The translations under genes were made by a program, and so were the position numbers. Shown piece after piece: positions 8,872 to 18,371 of a stretch of DNA of 64,000 nt. Numbering within the stretch: the stretch's first letter is position 1; each line of letters opens with the position of its first letter. The notes beneath the pieces are model-generated. The model made no database searches and was not told the origin of the DNA. It was given only the letters and a program-made list of their open reading frames with translations. Source of the DNA: Goodfellowiella coeruleoviolacea (lineage in GTDB: Bacteria; Actinomycetota; Actinomycetes; Mycobacteriales; Pseudonocardiaceae); the NCBI RefSeq assembly GCF_024171785.1, contig NZ_JAMTCK010000010.1, positions 206,043 through 270,042 on the forward strand. Reading direction: 5' to 3'.

Positions 8872-9348
8872 CTAGCCGGCCACCCGGATCAGCCGCAGCC
8901 GGCACACGTCGCGGACATAGCGACTGGACCGCCCGTCACCGGGAACCACGAGGGTGGGCAGGGTGAGCAGGCGCCCGTTGTAGCGGGTGGCCAACAACGC
9001 CGCGCACGCGCCGAACTCGGGATCGACCTCGGCCCACGACAGCACGACGCGGAAGCCGTCAGCCGCCCGCGCGGCGACGACGAAGCTCAACCGCTCCATC
9101 TTCGCGTCGGACTCCTGGCGCAGGACCACCCGGGACAGCACGTCGTGCAGCGGCACCCCCTGCACGTGGTGGACCTCGCGGCGCCGGGTCGTGGTGTACC
9201 GGACGTCGACCGGCTCCCGGGCGTGGGCGTGCAGGTCCCGGGTGGTGAACACCCAGTCCCGGGTGATGTCGCCGGTCACCAGCACCTGGTCGGCGCGCAG
9301 GGCGGACCGCGGCGCGGGCACGCGCTCGTGCGCTCCGGAGGTCTCCAC
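8872..9348 (-). CDS. Small sulfite-oxidase-fold (molybdopterin-binding-like) protein
   Basis: About 158 residues from the GTG at 9348; the longer frame to 9525 would overlap the divergent promoter. The sequence VLVTGDITRDWVFTTRDLHA, the HHVQGVPLHDVLSRV block and the ending VRDVCRLRLIRV resemble the compact oxidoreductase molybdopterin-binding fold. The cysteine that ligands molybdenum in true sulfite oxidases is not seen in the expected context, so it may bind another ligand or be non-catalytic. It is transcribed away from the HTH-TOBE/modABC cluster, and the shared intergenic region carries a perfect 14-base palindrome. A link to molybdenum handling is inferred from both fold and position. 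Confidence 0.75.
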   Translation of the reverse strand: METSGAHERVPAPRSALRADQVLVTGDITRDWVFTTRDLHAHAREPVDVRYTTTRRREVHHVQGVPLHDVLSRVVLRQESDAKMERLSFVVAARAADGFRVVLSWAEVDPEFGACAALLATRYNGRLLTLPTLVVPGDGRSSRYVRDVCRLRLIRVAG

Positions 9349-9497
9349 ACCTCGATGGTAGGGCGGCGGACCACCACGCAGAAGCGGTCGTCGAGTGACG
9401 GTGACCGAACCGTGAACGCGGGGCAGAACCGCCGCGCACTCCGCACCCACGGACAGATCACCCTGTTCGATGCCGGATCTGAGCACACCGGTGGAAA

Positions 9498-9511
9498 TCC
9501 GCGTACGCGGA
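9498..9511. promoter_or_regulatory. 14-bp palindrome and -10 box ahead of the mod operon
   Basis: TCCGCGTACGCGGA is a perfect palindrome in the divergent region between the small molybdopterin-fold gene and the HTH-TOBE gene. A -10-like TAGGAT at 9514-9519 follows directly, which would place transcription initiation close to the GTG at 9528. It is a good candidate binding site for the HTH-TOBE regulator. Binding is inferred only. Confidence 0.5.
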
Positions 9512-9527
9512 GATAGGATGCGCAACC

Positions 9528-9926
9528 GTGCCGAATCTGCGGATAAGCGAGGCCGCTGCTCTCCTCGGGGTCAGCGACGACACCGTGCGCCGGTGGATCG
9601 ACCAGGGACGCCTGCGGGCGATCCACCTGGACAACGGCCGCAAGGGCGTCGCCGGCACCGAGCTGGCGGCGTTCGCCCAGCGTCTGGCCGAGTCCGCCGA
9701 ACCCGGCGCCACCGTGGCCGCCTCCGCCCGCAACCGGATGCGCGGCATCGTCACCCAGGTGATCAAGGACAAGGTCATGGCGCAGGTCGAGATGCAGGCC
9801 GGACCCTTCCGGGTGGTATCGCTGATCAGCCGGGAATCCGCCGACGAACTCGGCCTGGAAGTCGGCTCGGTCGCGATCGCCTCCATCAAGTCCACGCACG
9901 TCGTCGTCGAGATCCCGGAGGCCTGA
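9528..9926 (+). CDS. HTH-TOBE molybdate-responsive regulator (Mop domain)
   Basis: A 132-residue protein made of a MerR/excisionase-like winged helix (LRISEAAALLGVSDDTVRRWIDQGRLRA) at residues 3-35 and one TOBE/Mop molybdate-binding domain at about 60-130 (SARNRMRGIVTQVIKDKVMAQVEMQAGPFRVVSLISRES). This is the usual single-Mop actinobacterial regulator found at the head of mod operons. It probably senses oxyanion and controls transport. The GTG at 9528 lies almost on the predicted transcription start. It ends 2 bases before modA, so it is the first gene of the operon. Confidence 0.9.
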   Translation: MPNLRISEAAALLGVSDDTVRRWIDQGRLRAIHLDNGRKGVAGTELAAFAQRLAESAEPGATVAASARNRMRGIVTQVIKDKVMAQVEMQAGPFRVVSLISRESADELGLEVGSVAIASIKSTHVVVEIPEA

Positions 9927-9928
9927 GC

Positions 9929-10717
9929 ATGTCACGCGCCCCGCGCGCCCTGGCCGTGTCCCTCACGGCCGCCGCCGCCCTGGCCGGCTGCGGCTCGACC
10001 GACAGCGGCACCGCCCCGACCGGCACCGCGGCGGCCGGGGTGCGCGGACAGATCACCGTCTTCGCCGCCGCCTCCCTCACCGAGACCTTCACCGCACTCG
10101 GCGACCAGTTCGAGGCCGCCCACCCCGGCACCACCGTCACCTTCAACTTCGCCGGCAGCTCCGCCCTGGCCCAGCAGATCAACCAGGGCGCCCCCGCCGA
10201 CGTGTTCGCCTCCGCCGCGCCGACCAACATGCAGCAGGTGCAGGACACCGGAGCCGTGACCGCCACACCCACCACCTTCGCGCGCAACAGGCTCCAGATC
10301 GCCGTGCCCGCCGGCAACCCGGCCACCATCACCGGACTGGCCGACTTCGGCAGGCCCGAGGCCAGGATCGCCCTGTGCGCCGACCAGGTGCCCTGCGGCG
10401 CCGCGGCCACGAAGGCGTTCCAGGCGGCCGGGGTGACACCCCAACCCGACACCCTGGAACAGGACGTCAAGGCCGTGCTCACCAAGGTCCGGCTCGGCGA
10501 GGTCGACGCGGCCCTGGTCTACAAGACCGACGTCACCGCGGCGGGCGAGCAGGTCGAGGGCATCGACTTCCCCGAGGCCGCCCAGGCGGTCAACGACTAC
10601 CCGATCGCCCCACTGGCCACGGCCCCGAACGCGGCCGGCGCCACCGCGTTCGTCGACCACGTGCTCTCCGGCACCGGCCGCACCGTCCTCACCAACGCCG
10701 GTTTCGACAGCCCGTGA
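9929..10717 (+). CDS. modA: Molybdate ABC transporter substrate-binding lipoprotein
   Basis: Extracytoplasmic molybdate/tungstate-binding protein, 262 residues. A lipoprotein signal peptide ends in the lipobox LAGC (Cys21). The mature part shows the ModA signatures ITVFAAASLTETF, FNFAGSSALAQQINQGAPADVFASA and VRLGEVDAALVYKTDV, which shape the oxyanion pocket. The ATG at 9929 is 2 bases after the stop of the HTH-TOBE gene, and its own stop overlaps the GTG of modB, so all four genes should be one transcript. Confidence 0.95.
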   Translation: MSRAPRALAVSLTAAAALAGCGSTDSGTAPTGTAAAGVRGQITVFAAASLTETFTALGDQFEAAHPGTTVTFNFAGSSALAQQINQGAPADVFASAAPTNMQQVQDTGAVTATPTTFARNRLQIAVPAGNPATITGLADFGRPEARIALCADQVPCGAAATKAFQAAGVTPQPDTLEQDVKAVLTKVRLGEVDAALVYKTDVTAAGEQVEGIDFPEAAQAVNDYPIAPLATAPNAAGATAFVDHVLSGTGRTVLTNAGFDSP

Positions 10718-11519
10718 CGCACTCCCGCCGCCGGGCGGCACGCGGAAGGCTGCCCCTCGTCCTCGTGCTGCCCGCCGTCCTCGGGCTGGCCTTCCTGCTC
10801 ATCCCACTCGCCGGACTGCTCACCCGCGCGCCCTGGGACACCCTGGCCGGCGAACTGCTCAGCCCGCGCATCGGCCAGGCGCTGCGGCTGTCACTGGTGT
10901 GCGCCACCCTGGCCACCCTGCTGTGCCTGGTGCTGGGCGTGCCCCTGGCCTGGCTGCTGGCCCGGGGCAACCTCCCCGGACAGGGCCTGCTGCGCGCCCT
11001 GATCACCGTCCCACTGGTGCTGCCACCCGTGGTCGGCGGCGTGGCACTGCTGTTCGTCCTCGGCCGGCGCGGCCTGATCGGCCAGTACCTGCACGCCTGG
11101 TTCGGCGTGTCCCTGCCGTTCACCACCGCCGGCGTGGTCATCGCGGAAGCGTTCGTGGCGATGCCCTTCCTCGTGGTCTCCGTCGAAGGCGCCCTGCGCG
11201 CGGCGGACCCGCGCTACGAGGAGGCCGCCGCCACCCTCGGCGCCTCGCGCTGGCTGACCTTCCGGCGCGTGACCCTGCCGTCCGTGCTGCCCGGTGTCGT
11301 GGCCGGCACGGTCCTGTGCTGGGCCAGGGCCCTGGGCGAGTTCGGCGCCACGATCACCTTCGCCGGCAACTTCCCCGGCACCACCACGACCATGCCGCTG
11401 GCCGTCTACCTGGCCCTGGAAACCGACCCCGACGCCGCGATCGTGCTGAGCGTCGTGCTGCTCATCGTGTCGGTGGGCGTGCTCGCGGCCCTGCGCGACC
11501 GCTGGATCCGAGGTGGGGC

Positions 11520-11523
<4 letters not shown>
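10714..11523 (+). CDS. modB: Molybdate ABC transporter permease
   Basis: Inner-membrane permease of the molybdate importer, 269 residues with about five or six membrane helices. The ABC-coupling EAA loop is clear: YEEAAATLGASRWLTFRRVTLP. The GTG at 10714 overlaps the modA stop by four bases, and its stop overlaps the modC ATG, both signs of translational coupling. Partner ATPase is the next gene. Confidence 0.95.
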
Positions 11524-12581
<1,058 letters not shown>

Positions 12582-12709
12582 GGCCGGCCCCGGTCCGCGC
12601 CAGCACCGGGACCCGACAGGCCACGACCCTCGCCTGGCCAGCACGCGGCCAGCCGGCATGCGAGCCAGCTCACCCCGCCGCATCCCGAAAATGAGATAGC
12701 GTCCCAGAT

Positions 12710-13309
12710 ATGAGAAACCCTGGGGAGGACACCGACGGCGCACCCGACCCGGCCGACGACCTGGACACCCGACTGGCCGCCCGCCTCACCCAGCTGCGCC
12801 ACGAGCACGGCTGGTCCCTGGACGACCTGGCCCAGCGCACCGGCGCCAGCCGCTCCACCCTCTCCCGCCTGGAACGCGCCGAGATCAGCCCCAGCGCCGC
12901 CCTGCTCAACCGGCTCTGCGCCGCCTACCACCGCACCCTGTCCCGCCTGCTGGCCGAGGTGGAGACCAACCCCGCCCACCTGGTCCGCGCCAGTGAGCAG
13001 ACCGTGTGGACCGACCCCGACTCGGGCTTCGTCCGCCGCTCGGTGTCCCCACCCCACCCCGGGCTGCGCGCCGAACTCGTCGAGGGCGTGCTCCCGCCCG
13101 GCGCCGACATCAGCTACGACCGGCCCCCCGTGCCCGGCCTGGAGCAACACCTCTGGGTGCTGCAGGCCCACCTGGAGGTCACCGAGCAGGACGTGGTCCA
13201 CCACCTCAACCCCGGGGACTGCCTGCGGTTCCGCGTGTGGGGCCGCACCCGGTTCCGCTGCCCCGGCCCCGAACCGGCCCGCTACGCCCTGCTCGTCGTC
13301 CTGCCCTGA
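12710..13309 (+). CDS. XRE-family regulator with C-terminal cupin domain
   Basis: A 199-residue regulator: helix-turn-helix at about residues 20-80 (LTQLRHEHGWSLDDLAQRTGASRSTLSRLERAEISPSAALLNRL) and a small-molecule-binding cupin over about 110-198 (EGVLPPGADISYDRPPVPGLEQHLWVLQAHLEV, GDCLRFRVWG). Such HTH-cupin genes are commonly paired with a GNAT acetyltransferase, as here 41 bases downstream, so it probably controls that gene. A near-direct repeat ATGAGA (12691-12696 and 12710-12715) and the -10-like TAGCGT at 12697-12702 suggest a leaderless or nearly leaderless transcript. The ATG at 12710 is the start. Confidence 0.88.
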   Translation: MRNPGEDTDGAPDPADDLDTRLAARLTQLRHEHGWSLDDLAQRTGASRSTLSRLERAEISPSAALLNRLCAAYHRTLSRLLAEVETNPAHLVRASEQTVWTDPDSGFVRRSVSPPHPGLRAELVEGVLPPGADISYDRPPVPGLEQHLWVLQAHLEVTEQDVVHHLNPGDCLRFRVWGRTRFRCPGPEPARYALLVVLP

Positions 13310-13350
13310 CCGCCACCACCCGCCCCCACCCGACAGGAGAGGACACCACC

Positions 13351-14001
13351 ATGGCCACCACCATCGAGCGCCTGTCCCACACCGAACTGCTCCGCGTGCG
13401 CGCCGAGTTGGCGGAGGTGCTGCTGGACGCGGTGCGCGGCGGCTCCTCACTGGGCTTCCTGCTGCCCTTCACCGCCCACGAGGCCACCGCCTGGTGGACG
13501 GCCCTGGCCCCCGACGTGGCAGCGGGACGCCTGGCGGTGTGGGTGGCCCGGGACGGGGGAGCGGTGGTGGGCACGGTCGGCCTGGCCCACCCCGGCAAGC
13601 CCAACGGCCGCCACCGCGCCGAGGTGGTCAAGCTGATCGTCCACCGACGCGCGCGGGGACGGGGGCTGGGGCGCGCCCTGCTGGCCGCGGTCGAACACGC
13701 CGCGGCCGAGGCGGGGATCACGCTGCTGCACCTGGACACCCAGACGGGCAGCCCGGCCGAGCGGCTGTACCGCACGGCCGGCTGGATTCCGGTCGGTGTG
13801 GTGCCCGACTACGCGGCGGACACCGACGGGGTGCTGCGCGCGGCCACGTTCTTCTACAAGGCGCTGGTGCCCGGGGCCGCGCCGGCGGCCGGCCTGAGCC
13901 CGGGGCGGCCCCGGCGCGGACCGGTGGGGCAGGGGAGTGGCGCGCCGGACATGACGACGGGCCGCCCCGACCACCGGTGCGGCGGTGGGGGCGGCCCGTG
14001 A
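13351..14001 (+). CDS. GNAT acetyltransferase paired with HTH-cupin regulator
   Basis: GCN5-type acetyltransferase with the acetyl-CoA loop VVKLIVHRRARGRGLGRALLAAVEHAA and the C-terminal SPAERLYRTAGWIPVG motif. The start ATG at 13351 has an AGGAGAGGAC ribosome site. The domain is complete by about residue 172 (FFYKAL). The last 45 residues are low-complexity Pro/Gly/Arg, and their coding bases include both arms of a strong hairpin (13957-13999), so the tail looks like read-through into a terminator rather than a working domain. Substrate unknown; regulation by the upstream cupin protein is inferred. Confidence 0.85.
   Translation: MATTIERLSHTELLRVRAELAEVLLDAVRGGSSLGFLLPFTAHEATAWWTALAPDVAAGRLAVWVARDGGAVVGTVGLAHPGKPNGRHRAEVVKLIVHRRARGRGLGRALLAAVEHAAAEAGITLLHLDTQTGSPAERLYRTAGWIPVGVVPDYAADTDGVLRAATFFYKALVPGAAPAAGLSPGRPRRGPVGQGSGAPDMTTGRPDHRCGGGGGP
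13957..13999. terminator. Bidirectional hairpin between convergent GNAT and rbpA
   Basis: Twelve-base arms ACGGGCCGCCCC (13957-13968) and GGGGCGGCCCGT (13988-13999) enclose a 19-base loop. It lies inside the last codons of the acetyltransferase and 20 bases after the rbpA stop on the other strand, so it can end both transcripts. Confidence 0.6.
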
Positions 14002-14018
14002 CGGACAGGAGCAGGGGG

Positions 14019-14363
14019 TCAGGCTGAGCGCGAGCGCCGACCGCGCAGTTCCTCCAGGCGTTCGGCCAGCAGCTCCTCCAACTCGGGAAGAGTGCGACGC
14101 TCCAGCAGCATGTCCCAGTGGGTGCGGGGCGGCTTGGCCTTCTTCGCCTCGGGTTCGGCGCCGTCGATCAGCTTCGACTCGGTGCCGTGCAGGCGGCACT
14201 CCCAGACAGGGGGGACTTCGGCGTCGTCGGAGAAGGGGACTTCGAAGTCGTGCCCCTTGGGGCAGGCAAACCGCACCGACCGGCGCGGGGCGAGGTCGTG
14301 GTTGCGGTCGGTCTCGTAGCTGACTGCTCCGAGCCGGCTGCCACGCAGTACGCGGTCGGCCAT
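14019..14363 (-). CDS. rbpA: RNA polymerase-binding protein RbpA
   Basis: Small actinobacterial transcription factor (114 residues) that binds RNA polymerase and group I/II sigma factors and stabilises open complexes. It matches the family throughout: MADRVLRGSRLGAVSYETDR, RRSVRFACPKGHDFEVPFSDDAEVPPVWECRLHG and a C-terminal sigma-interacting helix (HWDMLLERRTLPELEELLAERL). The ATG at 14363 has a GAAAGGACACC ribosome site. In Streptomyces its promoter is driven by SigR. I see no convincing SigR box in the 238 bases upstream, which do hold a TCCCTAGGGA palindrome at 14505-14514. Confidence 0.96.
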   Translation of the reverse strand: MADRVLRGSRLGAVSYETDRNHDLAPRRSVRFACPKGHDFEVPFSDDAEVPPVWECRLHGTESKLIDGAEPEAKKAKPPRTHWDMLLERRTLPELEELLAERLEELRGRRSRSA

Positions 14364-14601
14364 GGTGGGTGTCCTTTCGCTCGGCTCAGGGCCGGAGCCC
14401 AGGGTTGTGCTTACCGAGTGCAACGATCGGAGTGCTCCGTTCGTTCCCGGTCCGGTGTCTTGGTCGCCCACAGTGACGTTATTCACGCGTCAACGAAGAC
14501 GTCCTCCCTAGGGATGCGTTCCTAGCGACTTCGTGACGTGTTTTCCGACTCCCGTGGACCTGCATCACACTAACGGGTGAACATAGCTGCTTTCAGTGGG
14601 G

Positions 14602-15360
14602 TCACGTCAGGCTGAGTTGCCCCATCTGGGTGACGTTCGGGCCGAGGTCGCCGAGACGGAAGTGCCGACGACACAACACCTGATAACGCACGGTGTCCTC
14701 CGGAGATTCCGCCGCCCCCTCACCCACCGTGTCAACACCGCCCTGCTCGGTGTCCGCCACCAACACCGTGTCCCCAGCCCGCATCACCCGTCCGGCACGC
14801 ACCCGGGCGTTGAACCTCCCCGGCAACCCACACCAGCACAACACCTCCACCTGCACCGCCTGCAACTCGTCAGCCAACTCGAACAACCGCCGCGACCCCG
14901 CGAACAACCGACTCCGGAAATCCGTCACCAACCCGAAGCAGTACACATCCACCTGGACCTCGTCGGCCAACTCCGCCAACTGCTCCACCTGCACCGCCGA
15001 CAAGAACTGCGCCTCATCCACGATCAGGTAGTCCACCCGGTGCCCCTCAGCCCACCGCGCCCGCACCAACTCCCGCAGGTCATCGCCATCCGTGACCTCG
15101 ATCGCCTGCCGCGTCACCCCGATCCGACTGGAGATCCGCGGCTCACCCGACCGGTCCTGCCGCACCAGCAACATCCCACTGCGCCCCTGCCGGGAATGGT
15201 TGTGATCGATCTGCAGGGCCAACGTCGACTTCCCACAGTCCATCGGCCCGTAGAAAAACCTCAACTGCCCCGTCACCGGCCGGGCCCGGCGGGCCTCCGC
15301 CGCGGGCACCGCCGACAGGGCATCAGTCGGATCGAGGGACACAGTCACTGGCACATCCAC
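14602..15360 (-). CDS. tdk: Thymidine kinase (type II)
   Basis: Cytosolic enzyme that phosphorylates thymidine to dTMP in pyrimidine salvage. P-loop GPMDCGKSTLAL, Walker B-like LIVDEAQFLSAVQVEQL, and the lasso/zinc cysteines (VLCWCGLP and VLCRRHF) are present. The family core begins at TGQLRFFYGPMDCGKS, so a GTG at 15276 would give the usual 224 residues. I prefer the GTG at 15360 (252 residues) because it has a better ribosome site, but the start is uncertain. It is followed on the same strand by nothing until rbpA, 238 bases away. Confidence 0.92.
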   Translation of the reverse strand: MDVPVTVSLDPTDALSAVPAAEARRARPVTGQLRFFYGPMDCGKSTLALQIDHNHSRQGRSGMLLVRQDRSGEPRISSRIGVTRQAIEVTDGDDLRELVRARWAEGHRVDYLIVDEAQFLSAVQVEQLAELADEVQVDVYCFGLVTDFRSRLFAGSRRLFELADELQAVQVEVLCWCGLPGRFNARVRAGRVMRAGDTVLVADTEQGGVDTVGEGAAESPEDTVRYQVLCRRHFRLGDLGPNVTQMGQLSLT

Positions 15361-15443
15361 GGCCGGTGACCCTACGGCCTCACCCGTTCGGCGGCACACA
15401 CCACCTCGATCACCCCCACCGATCACCCGCACCACCATCCGCC

Positions 15444-16856
15444 TCACAACACCGCCGGCTCCTCGTTGCCCACCGCCCGGATCGCCCGCCGCACCGGCAC
15501 GAACGCCATCAACACCAACCCCACCACGAAGAACACCACCAGCGAGATGATCGCCAACCGAAACGACCCCGTCGCCTGACCCACCCCGGCGAACACCAAC
15601 GGCCCCAACCACGACGTCGACCGCTCACCCACCTCGTACAGCGAGAAGTACTGCGCCTCCCGCCCCACCGGCACCATCTGACTGAACAGCGACCGAGCCA
15701 ACGCGTTGGTACCCCCCAACACCAGACCGATCCCCACCGCCAACCCGTAGAACTGCACCTGCTGACCCGCCTGCACGAAGAACGCCGCCACCACCACCAC
15801 GATCCACACCACCAAACTCACCATGATCGTCTTCTTCGCCCCCAACCGACGCGCCACCACCCCGTGCACCACCCCACCCACGAACGCCACGAACTGCACG
15901 ATCAGGATCGTCGCGATCAACACCTGCTGATCCAGCCGCAACTCCACCCGCCCGTACTGCGCCGAAATGTTCGCCACCGTGGAGATCCCGTCCGTGAACA
16001 CCAGATAGGTCCCCAAAAACGCCAACGTCAACGGAAACGCCCTCGCCGCACGCAGCGTCTGCCCCAACTCCCGGAACCCCGCCGTCAACACCGACGCACC
16101 CCGCTCACCACCATGCGGCGCCTGGTGCCGCCGCAACCGCGCCAACGGCACCAACGTGAACCCCGCCCACCACACACCCGAGATCACGAAACACACCCGC
16201 ACCGACGCCGACTCCGACAACCCCACCGCGTCATGCATCACGTACAACGCCAACTGCAACGCCAACACCAGACCCCCACCCAAGAACCCGAACGCCCACC
16301 CCCGCGAGGACACCGCATCCCGCTCGTCCGGCGTCGCGATCTCCGGCAGGAACGCGTAGTACACCACCACCGACGACCCGTAACAGATGTTCGCCAGCAC
16401 GAACAACACCACACCCAACTGCCAGTCCGTGCCCCCCACCAACGCCAACAACGCCGTCGCCACCGACCCCGCGAACGCGAACGCCCCCAACATCCGCCGC
16501 TTGTTCTGCGTCCGATCCGCGATCGCCCCCATCACCGGCAGCACCACCACCTGCACCACCGTGGCCACCGACAGCAAATACCCCCACAACGACCCCGCCG
16601 GGAAATACCACCCCAGCAACGACACATCACACTGCCGCAACGCATCCCCATCAGGACACGGCACCGCACCATTGCGCCCCGTGTCCGCCCGCGCCGCCGC
16701 CTGCGCCACCGACGTCAGGTACAACGACAGGAACACCGTGGTCACCGACGTGGGAAACACCGAATTCGCCCAGTCATACCAACACCAACCCCGCTGCTCC
16801 CGCCGCCGCCCAGCCGCGCTCTCCGCCGCACCGAGCCCGCTGTCCACCACGCTCAT
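15444..16856 (-). CDS. MFS transporter, UMF1/Atg22-like family
   Basis: Polytopic membrane protein of 470 residues with about 12 membrane helices. The N-terminal WCWYDWANSVFPTSVTTVFLSLYL block and the GAIADRTQNKRR loop are typical of the UMF1 family, related to the yeast vacuolar amino acid exporter Atg22. The central FLPEIATPDERDAVSSRGWAFGFLGGGL segment is also diagnostic. The substrate is not predictable; amino acid or small-metabolite efflux is a family-level guess. The ATG at 16856 has a GGGAGG ribosome site. It sits 86 bases downstream of the phosphodiesterase gene on the same strand. Confidence 0.9.
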   Translation of the reverse strand: MSVVDSGLGAAESAAGRRREQRGWCWYDWANSVFPTSVTTVFLSLYLTSVAQAAARADTGRNGAVPCPDGDALRQCDVSLLGWYFPAGSLWGYLLSVATVVQVVVLPVMGAIADRTQNKRRMLGAFAFAGSVATALLALVGGTDWQLGVVLFVLANICYGSSVVVYYAFLPEIATPDERDAVSSRGWAFGFLGGGLVLALQLALYVMHDAVGLSESASVRVCFVISGVWWAGFTLVPLARLRRHQAPHGGERGASVLTAGFRELGQTLRAARAFPLTLAFLGTYLVFTDGISTVANISAQYGRVELRLDQQVLIATILIVQFVAFVGGVVHGVVARRLGAKKTIMVSLVVWIVVVVAAFFVQAGQQVQFYGLAVGIGLVLGGTNALARSLFSQMVPVGREAQYFSLYEVGERSTSWLGPLVFAGVGQATGSFRLAIISLVVFFVVGLVLMAFVPVRRAIRAVGNEEPAVL

Positions 16857-16942
16857 CGACCCTCCCGGTCGAACAACACCACCTGGCACGCGGACTGTAC
16901 TGGGCACCCACCCACCCCCAGACACGAACGGGCGAAACCCGA

Positions 16943-17725
16943 TCACCCCGCCCGCCACACCCCCCGATCCCGCAACACCGCCCGCAACACCTCCGGCCGA
17001 TCCGTCACCAACCCATCCACCCCCAAATCCAACAACTCCCGCATCCGCCGCTCACCGTCCACCGTCCACACATGCACCTCCAACCCCCGACCATGCGCCA
17101 CCCGCACCAACCGCCGATCCACCACCGTCAACCGACCACGCCGCACCGGAACCTGAGCCAACCGACCCCCCACCAACGCCCGCACCGGCACCACCGGACA
17201 CCGCGCCGCCGCCCACAACACCCCCACCGACCTCGGCCCCAACGACGTCAACAACCCCGGCCCCACCAACCGCCGCAACCGCGCCAACCGCGCCTCCGAA
17301 AACGACGCCAAACACACCCGATCCACACACCGCATCCGCCGCAACACCCGCACCACCGGCTCCACCGCCGCATCCGACTTCACATCGATGTTGAACAACG
17401 CCTCCGGTAACTCCTCCAACACCTCCTCCAACCGACACACCTCCTCCCGCCCCGCGATCCGCGCCCGCCGCACCACCGACCACCGCTGCGCCGCCACCGC
17501 ACCACCCCGATCCGTCGTCCGATCCAACACCGCGTCGTGCTGCACCACCACCACACCATCCGCCGTCGCGTGCACATCGGTCTCCACATACCGATACCCC
17601 TCAGCCACCGCCCGCCGAAACGCACTCAACGAGTTCTCCATCCCCGCCAACTCGCCCACATGCCACCCCCGGTGCGCGAACGCCCTCGGATACGGACCCC
17701 GCAGAAACGCATGCTGATCAGCCAT
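16943..17725 (-). CDS. Glycerophosphodiester phosphodiesterase
   Basis: A 260-residue TIM-barrel enzyme that splits glycerophosphodiesters into glycerol-3-phosphate and an alcohol. Catalytic and metal motifs are visible: AHRGWHVGELAGMENSLSAF (the HRG motif with its Glu/Asn), ETDVHATADGVVVVQHDAVLDRTT (the metal-binding ExD and catalytic His), NIDVKSD, and the C-terminal VHVWTVDGERRMRELLDLGVDGLVTDRP. No signal peptide is seen, so it is probably cytoplasmic. ATG 17725 is used; a GTG directly before it (17728) is also possible. Confidence 0.93.
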   Translation of the reverse strand: MADQHAFLRGPYPRAFAHRGWHVGELAGMENSLSAFRRAVAEGYRYVETDVHATADGVVVVQHDAVLDRTTDRGGAVAAQRWSVVRRARIAGREEVCRLEEVLEELPEALFNIDVKSDAAVEPVVRVLRRMRCVDRVCLASFSEARLARLRRLVGPGLLTSLGPRSVGVLWAAARCPVVPVRALVGGRLAQVPVRRGRLTVVDRRLVRVAHGRGLEVHVWTVDGERRMRELLDLGVDGLVTDRPEVLRAVLRDRGVWRAG

Positions 17726-17796
17726 CACACCCAGCAGTCTCCCCTGGCGGCGTGGCGCGCCGATGGCCAGGACATGGCCGGCTAGCGTCGCGGCCC

Positions 17797-18156
17797 ATGG
17801 ACCTGGTCACCGAGACCACCCCCACCCACCGACGCGACGACACCCGCCACTGCGCCTGGTGCGGCCGACGACTGCCCACCACCGGCCGCGTCGGCCGCCC
17901 CCGCCGCTACTGCGCCCAACCCTGCCGACAACGCGCCTACGAACGCCGCGCCGCCGTCCACCGCGGCGGCCTCCCCGACGACGCCGTCATCCTCTCTCAC
18001 GACGAACTCGCCGACCTGCAGGACCGCCTGTTCCAACTGCGCTGCGCCGCCGAGGACATCCTCACCGCCCTCACCGACGGCGCCACCCACGGCGAACTCC
18101 ACACCCTCGCCACCAACATGGTCACCACCGCCACCGACCTGGAACGCCTCCGCTGA
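17797..18156 (+). CDS. Small zinc-finger-like protein
   Basis: A 119-residue hypothetical protein. The N-terminal half has a likely zinc-binding set: HCAWCGRRLP (CxxC) followed by RRYCAQPCRQRAYERR (Cys-x3-Cys), a motif that recurs in small actinobacterial DNA-associated proteins. The C-terminal half is helical and acidic (HDELADLQDRLFQLRCAAEDILTAL), suggesting dimerisation. It is transcribed away from the phosphodiesterase, with 71 bases between starts. Function unknown; DNA or RNA binding is a guess from the finger and the basic RQRAYERR stretch. Confidence 0.75.
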   Translation: MDLVTETTPTHRRDDTRHCAWCGRRLPTTGRVGRPRRYCAQPCRQRAYERRAAVHRGGLPDDAVILSHDELADLQDRLFQLRCAAEDILTALTDGATHGELHTLATNMVTTATDLERLR

Positions 18157-18300
18157 CCCACACCAACCAGCACGACCCACCACACAAGCCCGCAGCCGGG
18201 GGAGAAGCACCACCCCACAACACACCACAGAAGTAGCCCACAGTCACCACCACCCCCCACCAAACCCCTCAACGACGCACCGTTACCCCCAAAAGGAGCA

Positions 18301-18330
18301 TTGTCCGGTCACACTGACCGCATCGAGGAT
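18301..18330 (+). promoter_or_regulatory. Promoter with operator-like dyad ahead of the VOC gene
   Basis: A -35-like TTGTCC (18301-18306) and a -10-like GAGGAT (18325-18330) are 18 bases apart. The spacer contains the inverted repeat CGGTCA-CAC-TGACCG (18306-18320), a classic repressor position. The regulator is not evident nearby. Confidence 0.4.
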
Positions 18331-18371
18331 GGGGACGATCATCACCCCACCAGCCACGAGGAAGCCACCCA

